Positions 54,056 to 62,635 of a stretch of 64,000 bases of DNA are shown in pieces. The stretch's first letter is position 1. Every line of letters begins with the position of its first letter. Source of the stretch: Bacillota bacterium (GTDB taxonomy: Bacteria > Bacillota > Clostridia > Acetivibrionales > Acetivibrionaceae). Location of the stretch: positions 71,560-135,559 of the forward strand of contig JAEWSG010000203.1 in NCBI GenBank assembly GCA_023398495.1, written 5' to 3'. The notes under the pieces are model-generated. The model did not search any database and was not told where the DNA came from. It saw only the letters and a program-made list of their open reading frames with translations. The position numbers and the translations under genes are program-made.

Positions 54056-54985
54056 CTAAAATGTCGGAACCTTGACCCTAAGAATTGCATCATTAACAAC
54101 ATTTTCTGCGGAAATACCTTTCATTTTTGCACCTGAATTCATGATAATTCTATGTGCCAGAACGGGTGATGCCATTTTCTGTATATCATCAGGAATTACG
54201 TATTCCCTACCCTTAATAAATGCCCATGCCTTTGAAGCCCTGTACAAGTTAAGACTTCCCCTTGGACTTCCCCCAAGTACAACATCAGAACTCTTCCTTG
54301 TAGCCTCAATAATGTCAACAATGTATTCTTTTAAACAATCTTCAATTCTTATTTCTTTAACCTGATTCTGAAGCTTCAACAGATCATCTATATTTGCAAC
54401 AGGTTCTAAAATTGATAAAGGATTATAGTTTCCGAATCTATCAATTATTAACTTTTCCTCACTTTTTCCGGGATAACCAATAGAAAGCTTAAGAAAGAAC
54501 CTGTCCATCTGAGCTTCCGGCAAAGGATATGTACCAAAACATTCTACTGGATTTTGTGTTGCAAGAACCATAAACGGCTTTGGTAACTGGTATGTCTTTC
54601 CATCTACGGTAACCTGATTTTCTTCCATTATTTCCAGAAGACTTGACTGGGTTTTAGGAGAGGTTCTGTTTATCTCATCTGCAAGGAGGAAATTACACAT
54701 CGCTGCTCCTTTCCTGTATTCAAATTCACGGGTGGCCGGATTAAACATGGAAAATCCCATTATATCTGACGGCATCAAATCAGGAGTAAATTGCACCCTG
54801 TTAAATATTCCATTGACCGATCGTGCAAGCGTTGCAACAATCTGAGTTTTTCCAACCCCTGGTACATCTTCAATCAGTACATGCCCATCACTTAACAGTG
54901 CTACTAAAATATGTTCCAACACAGACCTTTTTCCAACAATAACTTTTTCCATATTTCCTATAAGTGCTTCAACCAAATTATTCAT
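54056..54985 (-). CDS. MoxR-type AAA+ ATPase
   Basis: A 309-residue MoxR. HVLIEDVPGVGKTQIVATLA is Walker A, NFLLADEINRTSPKTQSSLL is Walker B, and QNPVECFGTYPLPEAQMDRF is the family motif with sensor residues. MoxR ATPases act as chaperones for vWA proteins. It is the first gene of the MoxR-DUF58-transglutaminase operon. A GTG at 54988 directly before the ATG could also serve. Confidence 0.95.
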   Translation of the reverse strand: MNNLVEALIGNMEKVIVGKRSVLEHILVALLSDGHVLIEDVPGVGKTQIVATLARSVNGIFNRVQFTPDLMPSDIMGFSMFNPATREFEYRKGAAMCNFLLADEINRTSPKTQSSLLEIMEENQVTVDGKTYQLPKPFMVLATQNPVECFGTYPLPEAQMDRFFLKLSIGYPGKSEEKLIIDRFGNYNPLSILEPVANIDDLLKLQNQVKEIRIEDCLKEYIVDIIEATRKSSDVVLGGSPRGSLNLYRASKAWAFIKGREYVIPDDIQKMASPVLAHRIIMNSGAKMKGISAENVVNDAILRVKVPTF

Positions 54986-55125
54986 CACATTTACACCTCA
55001 AGAATTTTTATTTTGGAACCTAACCTGCTCGAATATTATTTTTTATTATAAACAAATTAATACTTAAGACTTGAACCACATATACTTATAGCTCTTGAAA
55101 GTAATTAATTTAACATCTTTTCGAC

Positions 55126-55228
55126 TATATAAATCACGAAAATGATTATACATTGGAAAATTTGATTTTCGTGATATTGTATTAACGAAATTGAAGCACG
55201 ATGTAAAATCTTTATCGCGTTCAATATA
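55126..55228. repeat. 104-bp dispersed palindromic repeat, copy C (inverted)
   Basis: The reverse complement reads TATATTGAACGCGATAAAGA...ATTTTCGTGATTTATATA, as in copies A and B. It lies in the 396-bp gap upstream of the MoxR gene, where the GH9 terminator also lies. Confidence 0.85.
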
Positions 55229-55308
55229 TTCTATTATATTATAAAACAGGGTGGTTTTACAAGAAGGCTTACTAGAATCAAACAGACACTATATCGTATT
55301 AAGGCCAA

Positions 55309-55345
55309 AAAAAGAGCCACATAGACTTAAAGTCCATATGGCTAT
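55309..55345 (-). terminator. Terminator of the GH9 gene
   Basis: On the minus strand AGCCATATGGACTT pairs with AAGTCTATGTGGCT and is followed by CTTTTTTT. It lies 37 nt past the stop codon. Confidence 0.88.
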
Positions 55346-55381
55346 TTTAATTAAGTTCTATTAATCTCTGTTAAAGATTAT

Positions 55382-57520
55382 TTATTTGATTCCAAGTAAT
55401 ACTTTTCTTAACAACCCGAAGTCAATTGAATTAACTGAACCATTGTTATCAATATCTCCAGCTGCCAATTGTGCGGATGTAAAGTCTTTTTTCATACCTA
55501 ACAAGTATTGTCTCATTAATCCGAAGTCAATTGAATTAACTGCACCATTAAGATCCATATCACCTTTAAGTGAATTAATTGGTGTATTTGTAGGTGTTGG
55601 TGCTATAGTCTTAGTTGGTGTAACAACTGATGTAGGAGCTGTTCCATCAGGCTCATTACCAAATATCAATGTACTTCCTTCATATACTGTAATTTTCTTT
55701 GTTTTAATTACTGAACCTGCTGTCAATTTATCATATGAATAATCGTTTGTAGGATCCCAGTAATTTGTAGCTGAAGGAGCAGCAATTCTGAACTGAACTT
55801 CTCCCTGATGCTGTGATTGTCCACCTGGGAATATACCTGTTGCATCATTAAACCTTACATTTACATAGTAAATATTACCTTTATACTGCTTAACCTCTGA
55901 AATTGTTACAGGGAATTCTGAAGAACCTGATCTAACTGTCAGATCACTTGCTTTAGCACCCGCTGCAAAAACTTCTGTAAGATCCATGTAATAGTTAAAT
56001 GACAAGTCTTTTACAAATCTTGCCGGCCAACCTGAGTGGTTAGTCATTTGAGCCTTAATTTCTGTATAGTTAGGTCCTGATGAATTTATACCTGCTTCTA
56101 CATAGAACTCATCTTCTTTTGTTTCAGGCTGTGGGAAGTTTGCAAGTGGTGTTCCACCATGAACTGAAACCATCTTTGCAAGTAATGATGTATATCCTGC
56201 ATTGTAGTCAGTTGCAACTTCATTTGCAGTATAATCCTGAACAGTGTCTGTATAAGCATCACCTGATCCAGGTCCACCAACAAGTGCTCCATAAAGTATA
56301 TGTCTATGGTATGGAGGTACATTCATGTTGTCTGCCCATGAACCTTGTGCTGTTCTATGATGAGGATGAACAGGAGGATTAGTGCCAAATCCGCAAACAT
56401 AGCTTCTGTTATTTGGATTTGCTCCTAAGCAGTAATCTATTTGAGTTTTGGCAAAATTTGAATATCTGGATTTAAGTGCTGCATCATCTATAGAATCTGC
56501 ATACACACTAGCAAGAAATCCTGCAGTTGTGGCATATCTTAAACTTCCCCATGTATCAAGCCATGCTAGTCCACCTGGAGTATATTTTACTCTTTTACCA
56601 TCAAAACCTACAGTCCAGAAATCAAGATGCATTTTCATAAAATCATGATATTCTTTTTTACCTGTAATCTTTGCTAGCATTAACATCGCACCATAATGGA
56701 CATCATCCCAACAGTGAGCCCAAGAGTACTTCATTATAGTAGATCCTTGTCCTTCTCTTTCAATTAGAGGTACAATTGATTCTGCTTTATCAAGGTAGGT
56801 TTGATCCTTAGTTGCCACATAAAGCCAAGAGGCAGCCCACATAAGCTCATCCAAGTAACCACTCCATGAATTGTAGTATCCATTTGCTGCGGAATATGTA
56901 CTATCACTTCTTGTTGTATCTGCAAGATTGAATAAACTCTTAGCATGTGTAAGGTATTTACTGTCATTTAATACTATTGATCCAATAGCAAGGGCTGCAG
57001 CCATTTCTCCTACTACAGCAGATCCCTTACCGGTAAAGGATGGACGTTTCATTCTTTTTTCAATAACTTCAACAGGTCCCCACCATGAGTGGTCCGGTCC
57101 TCCGTCTCCAACCTGATAAACTACGCTGCTACCTTTGTCACAGGCTACCAAATAGTCAAGTACAAACTTCAAGTTGTTCTTTGCTTCGTCCATTTGTCCT
57201 GATTTTTCATAGCCTTCGGGATATTCGTACAAGCCCCATCCAATCATTGCTGCTGTGTATGCCATTGGGAGATTAAACTTTACATGGTCTCCTGCATCAT
57301 ACCAGCCACCTAATACATCATCACTCATTGTTGAATCTCCACGCCACTCAACACGGTTCCAATCAGGAAGCGGACCCGCCTGCTGAGCCTCATAGAAAAA
57401 GAATGATTTTTGAAGAGCTTCTGCGTAATTATAAGATGGTGCTGCAGAAACTTTTGCCGACGGAAGCACAATAGAAAGTGACAAAGCTGCCGACAGTACT
57501 AAAGACGTAATTTTCTTCAC
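55382..57520 (-). CDS. Cellulosomal GH9 endoglucanase with CBM3c and type I dockerin
   Basis: A 712-residue secreted cellulase. The signal peptide (KKITSLVLSAALSLSIVLPS, cleavage near KVSAA) begins at GTG 57520, 8 nt after AAGGAGG; a TTG 6 nt upstream is too close. The GH9 domain shows GGWYDAGDHVKFNLPMAYTA (catalytic Asp) and NEVATDYNAGY (acid Glu), and YVCGFGTNPPVHPHHRTAQG. A CBM3c (DEFYVEAGINSSG, KDLSFNYYMDLTEVF) follows, then a Thr/Pro linker and a dockerin with two repeats (GDMDLNGAVNSIDFGLMRQY and GDIDNNGSVNSIDFGLLRKV). The layout resembles processive Cel9R-type enzymes. Confidence 0.95.
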   Translation of the reverse strand: MKKITSLVLSAALSLSIVLPSAKVSAAPSYNYAEALQKSFFFYEAQQAGPLPDWNRVEWRGDSTMSDDVLGGWYDAGDHVKFNLPMAYTAAMIGWGLYEYPEGYEKSGQMDEAKNNLKFVLDYLVACDKGSSVVYQVGDGGPDHSWWGPVEVIEKRMKRPSFTGKGSAVVGEMAAALAIGSIVLNDSKYLTHAKSLFNLADTTRSDSTYSAANGYYNSWSGYLDELMWAASWLYVATKDQTYLDKAESIVPLIEREGQGSTIMKYSWAHCWDDVHYGAMLMLAKITGKKEYHDFMKMHLDFWTVGFDGKRVKYTPGGLAWLDTWGSLRYATTAGFLASVYADSIDDAALKSRYSNFAKTQIDYCLGANPNNRSYVCGFGTNPPVHPHHRTAQGSWADNMNVPPYHRHILYGALVGGPGSGDAYTDTVQDYTANEVATDYNAGYTSLLAKMVSVHGGTPLANFPQPETKEDEFYVEAGINSSGPNYTEIKAQMTNHSGWPARFVKDLSFNYYMDLTEVFAAGAKASDLTVRSGSSEFPVTISEVKQYKGNIYYVNVRFNDATGIFPGGQSQHQGEVQFRIAAPSATNYWDPTNDYSYDKLTAGSVIKTKKITVYEGSTLIFGNEPDGTAPTSVVTPTKTIAPTPTNTPINSLKGDMDLNGAVNSIDFGLMRQYLLGMKKDFTSAQLAAGDIDNNGSVNSIDFGLLRKVLLGIK

Positions 57521-58102
57521 GTACAATTCCTCCTTAATAATAATATTTTAATTCTGTATTTTAAGACTATTATCCCGTGAGTGCTTGAGCCACGAGTATA
57601 ACGGAATAAAGCCCTAAATAACCTTTTTAAAAGTTCTCTTCAGGTTCAGGAATAAAATTTATAATGTGAGAAGTCTATAAAATAGCTATTTGTAAAGATA
57701 GTGGAAGAATTCAGAATTGATATACGACAAAACCTTCATATAGTATGCTACAAATATCAATACATACACCTACATATTCAAAAGAACCCCTATATAACTA
57801 TACCCCACACATTATTAAACTATCTGTATATAATATATTATATTTCATTTTTTCAAAATGCACAATAATTTAAATAAAAACTATAAAAATCAGCTGATCT
57901 CTTGCATATGATATTTTTCGTTATCCCTTAGTATAAAAACAGTTGATGTATTTTTACTTTATATTACTTCGAGATTTATTTCTTAATTAATTACCTTAAA
58001 TCACGCCTAAATTTTTTATTTATTATTTTGGATTAATAACTCACCATAAAATACACATATAGATATTTTATTTCCTATCCTATAAAATTGTTTTAGAAAA
58101 TA
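57521..58102. other. Divergent region between the GH9 gene and the ECF sigma gene
   Basis: This 582-bp AT-rich region must contain the GH9 promoter and leader. CGTG...CACG arms lie near 57574-57596. I saw no gene and no recognised riboswitch. Confidence 0.5.
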
Positions 58103-58142
58103 TGAAACTTTTATGAAACTTTTTGCCATTTTGAATCGTGTA
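58103..58142 (+). promoter_or_regulatory. Candidate ECF-type autoregulatory promoter
   Basis: TGAAAC at 58114-58119 and CGTGTA at 58137-58142 are 17 nt apart, matching the GAAAC/CGT pattern of ECF sigma promoters. A second TGAAAC lies at 58103-58108. Transcription would start just ahead of the AAAGGAGGT site of the sigma gene. Confidence 0.6.
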
Positions 58143-58164
58143 CTTTATGAAAGGAGGTTCAAAT

Positions 58165-58659
58165 GTGTTTTTTATTAATAAGGATGAAGAATGTATATTA
58201 AGTATTCTGGACAAGCATTCAGACACTGTGTTCCGACTGGCTTTTATGTACCTTTCGAATCGTTCAGATGCAGAAGATGTCGTTCAGGAAATATTCTTAA
58301 AACTTTTTAGAGCAAATCCTGCATTTAATGACGAGGAACACATAAAAGCATGGCTTATCACCGTAACTTCCAACTACTGTAAGGATATAATGAAAAGCAT
58401 TTGGCACAAGAGAGTTACATTAGTTGATGAAATACCCTTGCCAATAAATGATACCAAAAAGCGGGAAGTTATTAAGCAGGTCATGAATCTACCTCTAAAG
58501 TACAGGAATGTTATATACCTTTATTATTATGAAGGCTATTCTTCTTATGAGATAGCAAATTTTCTTTCAGAGAAGGACGCTACTATCCGTACACGTTTAA
58601 AACGTGGAAGAGAAATTCTTAAATCAAGATTGGCAGGAGGGTTTGATGATGAAGAGTAA
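58165..58659 (+). CDS. ECF sigma factor
   Basis: A 164-residue sigma-70 family ECF factor. Region 2 is TVFRLAFMYLSNRSDAEDVV, QEIFLKLFRANPAFNDEEHI and KAWLITVTSNYCKDIMKSIW; region 4 is VMNLPLKYRNVIYLYYYEGY and SSYEIANFLSEKDATIRTRL. The GTG at 58165 is the best start: AAAGGAGGT lies 6 nt before it, and earlier ATGs overlap the promoter. It overlaps the next gene by 11 bp. Confidence 0.93.
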   Translation: MFFINKDEECILSILDKHSDTVFRLAFMYLSNRSDAEDVVQEIFLKLFRANPAFNDEEHIKAWLITVTSNYCKDIMKSIWHKRVTLVDEIPLPINDTKKREVIKQVMNLPLKYRNVIYLYYYEGYSSYEIANFLSEKDATIRTRLKRGREILKSRLAGGFDDEE

Positions 58660-59530
58660 GTTATTGTCTGGTATAGATGACCTGAAAGTCACCAATGAAT
58701 TAAAGCAGAGGATATTTAATGCCATTAAGGAAGACAGCATTCATACACAAAAAAAGTTTGAGAAAAAGCGAACTTCGCTTATCTGGGCATGGGGCTTTGC
58801 GTTATTAGTTATATTCGGCATATCATTTGTATGCCTATTTTCAAGCCCGTTCCGAACTAATCCAAAGGATTTTCAATCACAAGCAAACATTATTCCATTA
58901 CCCACTGACAAGTTCGAAATACTAGAAAATCCACCCAATTCAATATATTCTTCCCATTTTGATTACACACCACTAGCAGAATCGGCCATCTTCTACTTTT
59001 CAGATGTTATTACATATGCAAAAGTAGAAAATTTAAGATGGTTGAGAAAAAGAGACACTGAAGGAAAGTATACTTTAAACACCACACTAACCCCGGTAAC
59101 ATTTGAAGCCCTTACTGAATGGCGTACACTGGCGACTGTCAGGGTAATTAAAGCTTATAAAGGGAGTATTGAAAAAGGTGAAGCTTTGGATATACTTCTG
59201 CCAATAGCCATTTCTGATGGTCTCTATGTAGAAGATAACCAGATAATCCAAAATATAAAGGTGGGTTCAGAGGCATTCTTCTTTGCACAAGACAATGGTA
59301 TACCTAAGACTTACATAGATCCTGATGTTACGAATCTGGATATTAAGGATATATGCAGGTATTCAACCCGATGGGGGGAAGAATTCGTTATTCTTAAGCA
59401 AGGAAACAAATATATATATTCAAACACCTTCAGTTCATTACAATCGATGCATGATAATGACGACGCAATCCTCCAAAATGCTACGTTCAGACAAATTGAG
59501 GATATGATAAAAAAATATGTTACGCGATAA
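58649..59530 (+). CDS. Single-pass membrane protein, probable anti-sigma factor of the ECF pair
   Basis: A 293-residue protein. The first 50 residues (KSKLLSGIDDLKVTNELKQR, IFNAIKEDS) are cytoplasmic and helical; then comes one membrane helix (SLIWAWGFALLVIFGISFVC) and a 220-residue outer part (ESAIFYFSDVITYAKVENLR, ATVRVIKAYKGSIEKGEALD). The layout and 11-bp overlap with the sigma gene fit an anti-sigma factor, although no zinc-binding HXXXCXXC is present. The ATG at 58649 follows AGGAGGG by 7 nt. The signal is unknown. Confidence 0.75.
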   Translation: MKSKLLSGIDDLKVTNELKQRIFNAIKEDSIHTQKKFEKKRTSLIWAWGFALLVIFGISFVCLFSSPFRTNPKDFQSQANIIPLPTDKFEILENPPNSIYSSHFDYTPLAESAIFYFSDVITYAKVENLRWLRKRDTEGKYTLNTTLTPVTFEALTEWRTLATVRVIKAYKGSIEKGEALDILLPIAISDGLYVEDNQIIQNIKVGSEAFFFAQDNGIPKTYIDPDVTNLDIKDICRYSTRWGEEFVILKQGNKYIYSNTFSSLQSMHDNDDAILQNATFRQIEDMIKKYVTR

Positions 59531-59591
59531 CGAAAAAACAGCATTCCATTCCAGTATTTTGAAAACACCGCCAAACCAAATTTTCGTTATC
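59526..59591. other. Inverted repeat at the end of the ECF operon
   Basis: GATAACGAAAA (59526-59536) and TTTTCGTTATC (59581-59591) are perfect inverted repeats 44 nt apart and include the stop codon of the anti-sigma gene. The right arm starts a repeat shared with 41891-41940. Confidence 0.5.
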
Positions 59592-59653
59592 CAGAATAGG
59601 GACTTATATTTTAGAAATACCTAAATATTAAGTGGAGTAAAATACAAATTTAT

Positions 59654-59690
59654 GGGTGCATTTAATAAATGTGAAGAAAAATATACACCC
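59654..59690. repeat. Short relative of the 198-bp palindrome
   Basis: GGGTGCATTTAATAAATGTG-AAGAAAAATAT-ACACCC shares GGGTGCAT, AATAAATGTG and AAGAAAA with the two ends of 4295-4492. It looks like an internal-deletion derivative. Confidence 0.4.
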
Positions 59691-59710
59691 TACATTTATC
59701 TTTATACAAA

Positions 59711-59752
59711 ATTTCAGGGAAAAGCTATATCAATCATGCTTTTCCCTGAATT
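59711..59752 (-). terminator. Terminator of the PL11 gene
   Basis: TTCAGGGAAAAGC and GCTTTTCCCTGAA are perfect inverted repeats around a 12-nt loop; the minus strand continues with TTTTG. Confidence 0.85.
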
Positions 59753-59819
59753 CATTTCCTAATCTATTGGTATTGAAAATTTACTTTGTGTTAAGTAAAC
59801 GACCTCATAAATTTACCGG

Positions 59820-62303
59820 TTATCTGAGATAGATGTTTGGATTTGACGGTGTTCTCATTCCGCTACCCAAGTAAAATCCTGTATGAGGAGGCTGATTGTA
59901 TGCTGTATTCTGCCATGCTATACCCATTCTGTAAATAGGGTCATGCATTAACGTGAAATTTTTGCGTTCCGTAGTTGATGTAGTTGTATAAATACGCAAA
60001 TATCTACTATCGGTTGTTCTAAAAATTACTTCCTCTCTCCAGTCTCCCAATATATCTGCCTGCAAACAAGGCGTAGATTTGGTACCGTTATTTGAAACAA
60101 CGCCACTGGCTGTAAGTCCTGTACCGCTTCCATCCATATTGTAGATTGTAGTACCGTCCAAAAGTTCACGACATTCATCTCCATCCCACCAAATCGCAAA
60201 ATTCGTTTGTCCCGGAGCTGAACCTATATTTTTACCTGTAGAACTAAATAATGGAGAACCGGATGCCCACATTTCTACTCCCGGAGAATTTGGGTTAATG
60301 TCAGCTGCACAAGCCCTACCTGTATCCTTTGTATTTGTCCATCTTACCAATATCTGACCTGTTTTTGCATCAGCTAAAAATGCACCAAATTGTCCACTTT
60401 CAAGACATCCCCATACTTCTAAACCAGGTCTGTTTGGATCCAGATCTCCAAAATGCATTGCATCTCCATGTCCTAATCCAGTCGCCCACAACCCTCTACC
60501 ATTATCATCAATACAACTGGTACCGCTCAGAATTTCATCACGTCCATCTCCATCAACATCACCTACAGAAAGGTTATGGTTACCTTGACCTGCGTATGCT
60601 GAATTACCACCGGAGTTGCTGTCGAATGTCCATCTATGTGTAAGTCTTCCATTTCTGAAGTCATATGCTGCAAATACCATTCTTGTGTAGTATCCACGTC
60701 CCATCACAAGACTTGGACGTTGGCCGTCAAGGTAAGCTATACATGCTCTGAAACGATCAACTCTGTTACCATAATTGTCACCCCAACTTGATACAGTACC
60801 CCTTGCAGGTATATAATCTACAGTTGAAAGAGCTGCACCTGTCTGACCGCTAAATACTGTAAGGTATTCAGGTCCTCCTAATATGTATCCGCCCGAATTA
60901 ACATAGTTTGCAGCTCCATTGCCAATAACAGTACCTCTTCCATCTACGGTACCATCTGCAGTTTTACATGCAACTTCTGCCTTACCGTCTCCATCTAGAT
61001 CATAAACCTGAAACTGGGTATAATGAGCACCGCCACGTATATTTCTACCAAGATTTATAGTCCACAACTTTTTACCTGCTAAAGTGTATCCTTCAAGATA
61101 TACGGGATCTGTAACTCCTGAATTTGCATTATCCTGTGTAGCTTTTTCCCATTTCACTACGATATCATACTGTCCGTCTCCGTCGAGATCACCGGTACTG
61201 CAATCGTTTGCTGAATATCCACTAGCAGGTGCAGATATAGCCACATCCAGGTAATTCTGCCCCCATACATTTGCAGTCTTTGATGCCGCCTGCTCCTGTC
61301 CATTTATCACCGGTTTTACTGTATATGAAGAGCTTGTATTTCCACTGGAATCCACATAATTTGTTGCTCCTGTGATTGGTGAAGAATTTACTTTTGTTCC
61401 GTTGCGGTAAAGATTGAACGCAATATTGGAAGGTTCAGTTCCAAGCAAACGCCAGCTAACAAAAACTCCATTGTTTACTTTTACCGCTACCACACCTCTG
61501 TCGATATTCTCCATCTGTCTTGCACCTGGTGCTGGTGTTGAAGGTGTTTGTACCGGTATAGGAGTATTTACCGGGTCATTTGTAACTGATACTTTCAAGT
61601 AGTCAAGATTGGGGCCTCCGTCTGCTGTTGTAGCAATTGCCCTAATTGTATTGTTTCCCTGATTCAGATTTACAACAATACTAGTCTCATTCCATGTATT
61701 CCATGCACCTGTACCATTAAAATCGAGGCTGTTCCACACAACATTTCCATTAACACTTATAGACGCTGCTCTGTTGACACTTGTCCCATTTGCAAATCTG
61801 AATGTAAGTTTATTCGCTCCATATTTAGCTACATTTACATTCCATTCAATATAACTGCCGACTTCATTATTGTAATTGACATAACCACTATTAGTATAAC
61901 CTTCGTGTATATTCTCTAAGAATGCATTATATAGAGTAGCCTGTTCTGCCTGATAGATTGCTTCTGCTGGCGACGTAGGTGTCGATGTTGAAGGAATTGT
62001 AGTACCTGCCGGAAACTCAGGAATAAGACCTAGCAGAAAACTTCTCATGTAGGCGAAATCAATCGAGTTAAAGGCATTATCTGCATTTACATCAGCTGCT
62101 GTTTTTCCGTTAGAAGCAGGAAAATCAAAAATACTTCCTATAAGATATGATCTCATCAATGCAAAGTCAATTGAATTAGCACTACCATCCCCATTGAGAT
62201 CGCCATACCTTGTAGAAACCACACTGTCAGCAGAAAAGCTGATGTTTGGTAAAAAACTCAAAATCATACCAAACACAATCAGGAATATTACTGTTTTTTT
62301 CAT
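59820..62303 (-). CDS. Cellulosomal rhamnogalacturonan lyase: dockerin-CBM35-PL11
   Basis: An 827-residue secreted pectin lyase. After the signal peptide (KKTVIFLIVFGMILSFLPNI) a type I dockerin comes first: GDLNGDGSANSIDFALMRSY and ADVNADNAFNSIDFAYMRSF. A linker leads to a CBM35 (YQAEQATLYNAFLENIHEGY, VSVNRAAS-like region, GPNLDYLKV), then the PL11 propeller (MENIDRGVVAVKVNNGVFVS, DCSTGDLDGDGQYDIVVKWE, NLSVGDVDGDGRDEILSGTS, MHDPIYRMGIAWQNTAYNQP) with Ca-binding DxDGD loops. It cuts the rhamnogalacturonan I backbone by beta-elimination. The ATG at 62303 follows GGGGGA by 9 nt. Confidence 0.95.
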   Translation of the reverse strand: MKKTVIFLIVFGMILSFLPNISFSADSVVSTRYGDLNGDGSANSIDFALMRSYLIGSIFDFPASNGKTAADVNADNAFNSIDFAYMRSFLLGLIPEFPAGTTIPSTSTPTSPAEAIYQAEQATLYNAFLENIHEGYTNSGYVNYNNEVGSYIEWNVNVAKYGANKLTFRFANGTSVNRAASISVNGNVVWNSLDFNGTGAWNTWNETSIVVNLNQGNNTIRAIATTADGGPNLDYLKVSVTNDPVNTPIPVQTPSTPAPGARQMENIDRGVVAVKVNNGVFVSWRLLGTEPSNIAFNLYRNGTKVNSSPITGATNYVDSSGNTSSSYTVKPVINGQEQAASKTANVWGQNYLDVAISAPASGYSANDCSTGDLDGDGQYDIVVKWEKATQDNANSGVTDPVYLEGYTLAGKKLWTINLGRNIRGGAHYTQFQVYDLDGDGKAEVACKTADGTVDGRGTVIGNGAANYVNSGGYILGGPEYLTVFSGQTGAALSTVDYIPARGTVSSWGDNYGNRVDRFRACIAYLDGQRPSLVMGRGYYTRMVFAAYDFRNGRLTHRWTFDSNSGGNSAYAGQGNHNLSVGDVDGDGRDEILSGTSCIDDNGRGLWATGLGHGDAMHFGDLDPNRPGLEVWGCLESGQFGAFLADAKTGQILVRWTNTKDTGRACAADINPNSPGVEMWASGSPLFSSTGKNIGSAPGQTNFAIWWDGDECRELLDGTTIYNMDGSGTGLTASGVVSNNGTKSTPCLQADILGDWREEVIFRTTDSRYLRIYTTTSTTERKNFTLMHDPIYRMGIAWQNTAYNQPPHTGFYLGSGMRTPSNPNIYLR

Positions 62304-62306
62304 CAA

Positions 62307-62635
62307 TACTAATCCCCCTTTAGAAATTTTTAAACTTGTATGTATTTATTTATGCGGATGAAGACTCACTTTTGTGGTATACATTTCTATTTAATTATAC
62401 TTTTTTTTGAATATAATTAAAAGATAAAAATCAATTTTCCACGGCAAAATCATGAATCTTAATTTTTCTAAACTCTGGCTTGAGCGTTTTTTAAAAAATG
62501 CCATTTCAGCATTCATATAATCGAAAACACCTGTAAGATTTGAGTTTGGCTCTTGCTTGAGAGTGAAAAAGCCGGAATAATCTAGCATTAGCCGAGTATT
62601 CCATGACGGAGATACCCCGCAACTGTCAACTTCCT
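62307..62635. other. Intergenic region between the PL11 gene and the transposase
   Basis: A 329-bp AT-rich region that must hold the PL11 promoter. A minus-strand frame of 65 codons (62391-62588) is unlike any protein I know and lacks a good ribosome site. No transposon end was recognised. Confidence 0.4.

Noticed and set aside
55386..57276. Several plus-strand frames opposite the GH9 gene
   Set aside because: They are antisense to clearly coded cellulase and dockerin domains and have no family match or ribosome site.
62391..62588. 65-codon minus-strand frame between the PL11 gene and the transposase
   Set aside because: No family is recognised, the end is low complexity, and no ribosome site is near the ATG.
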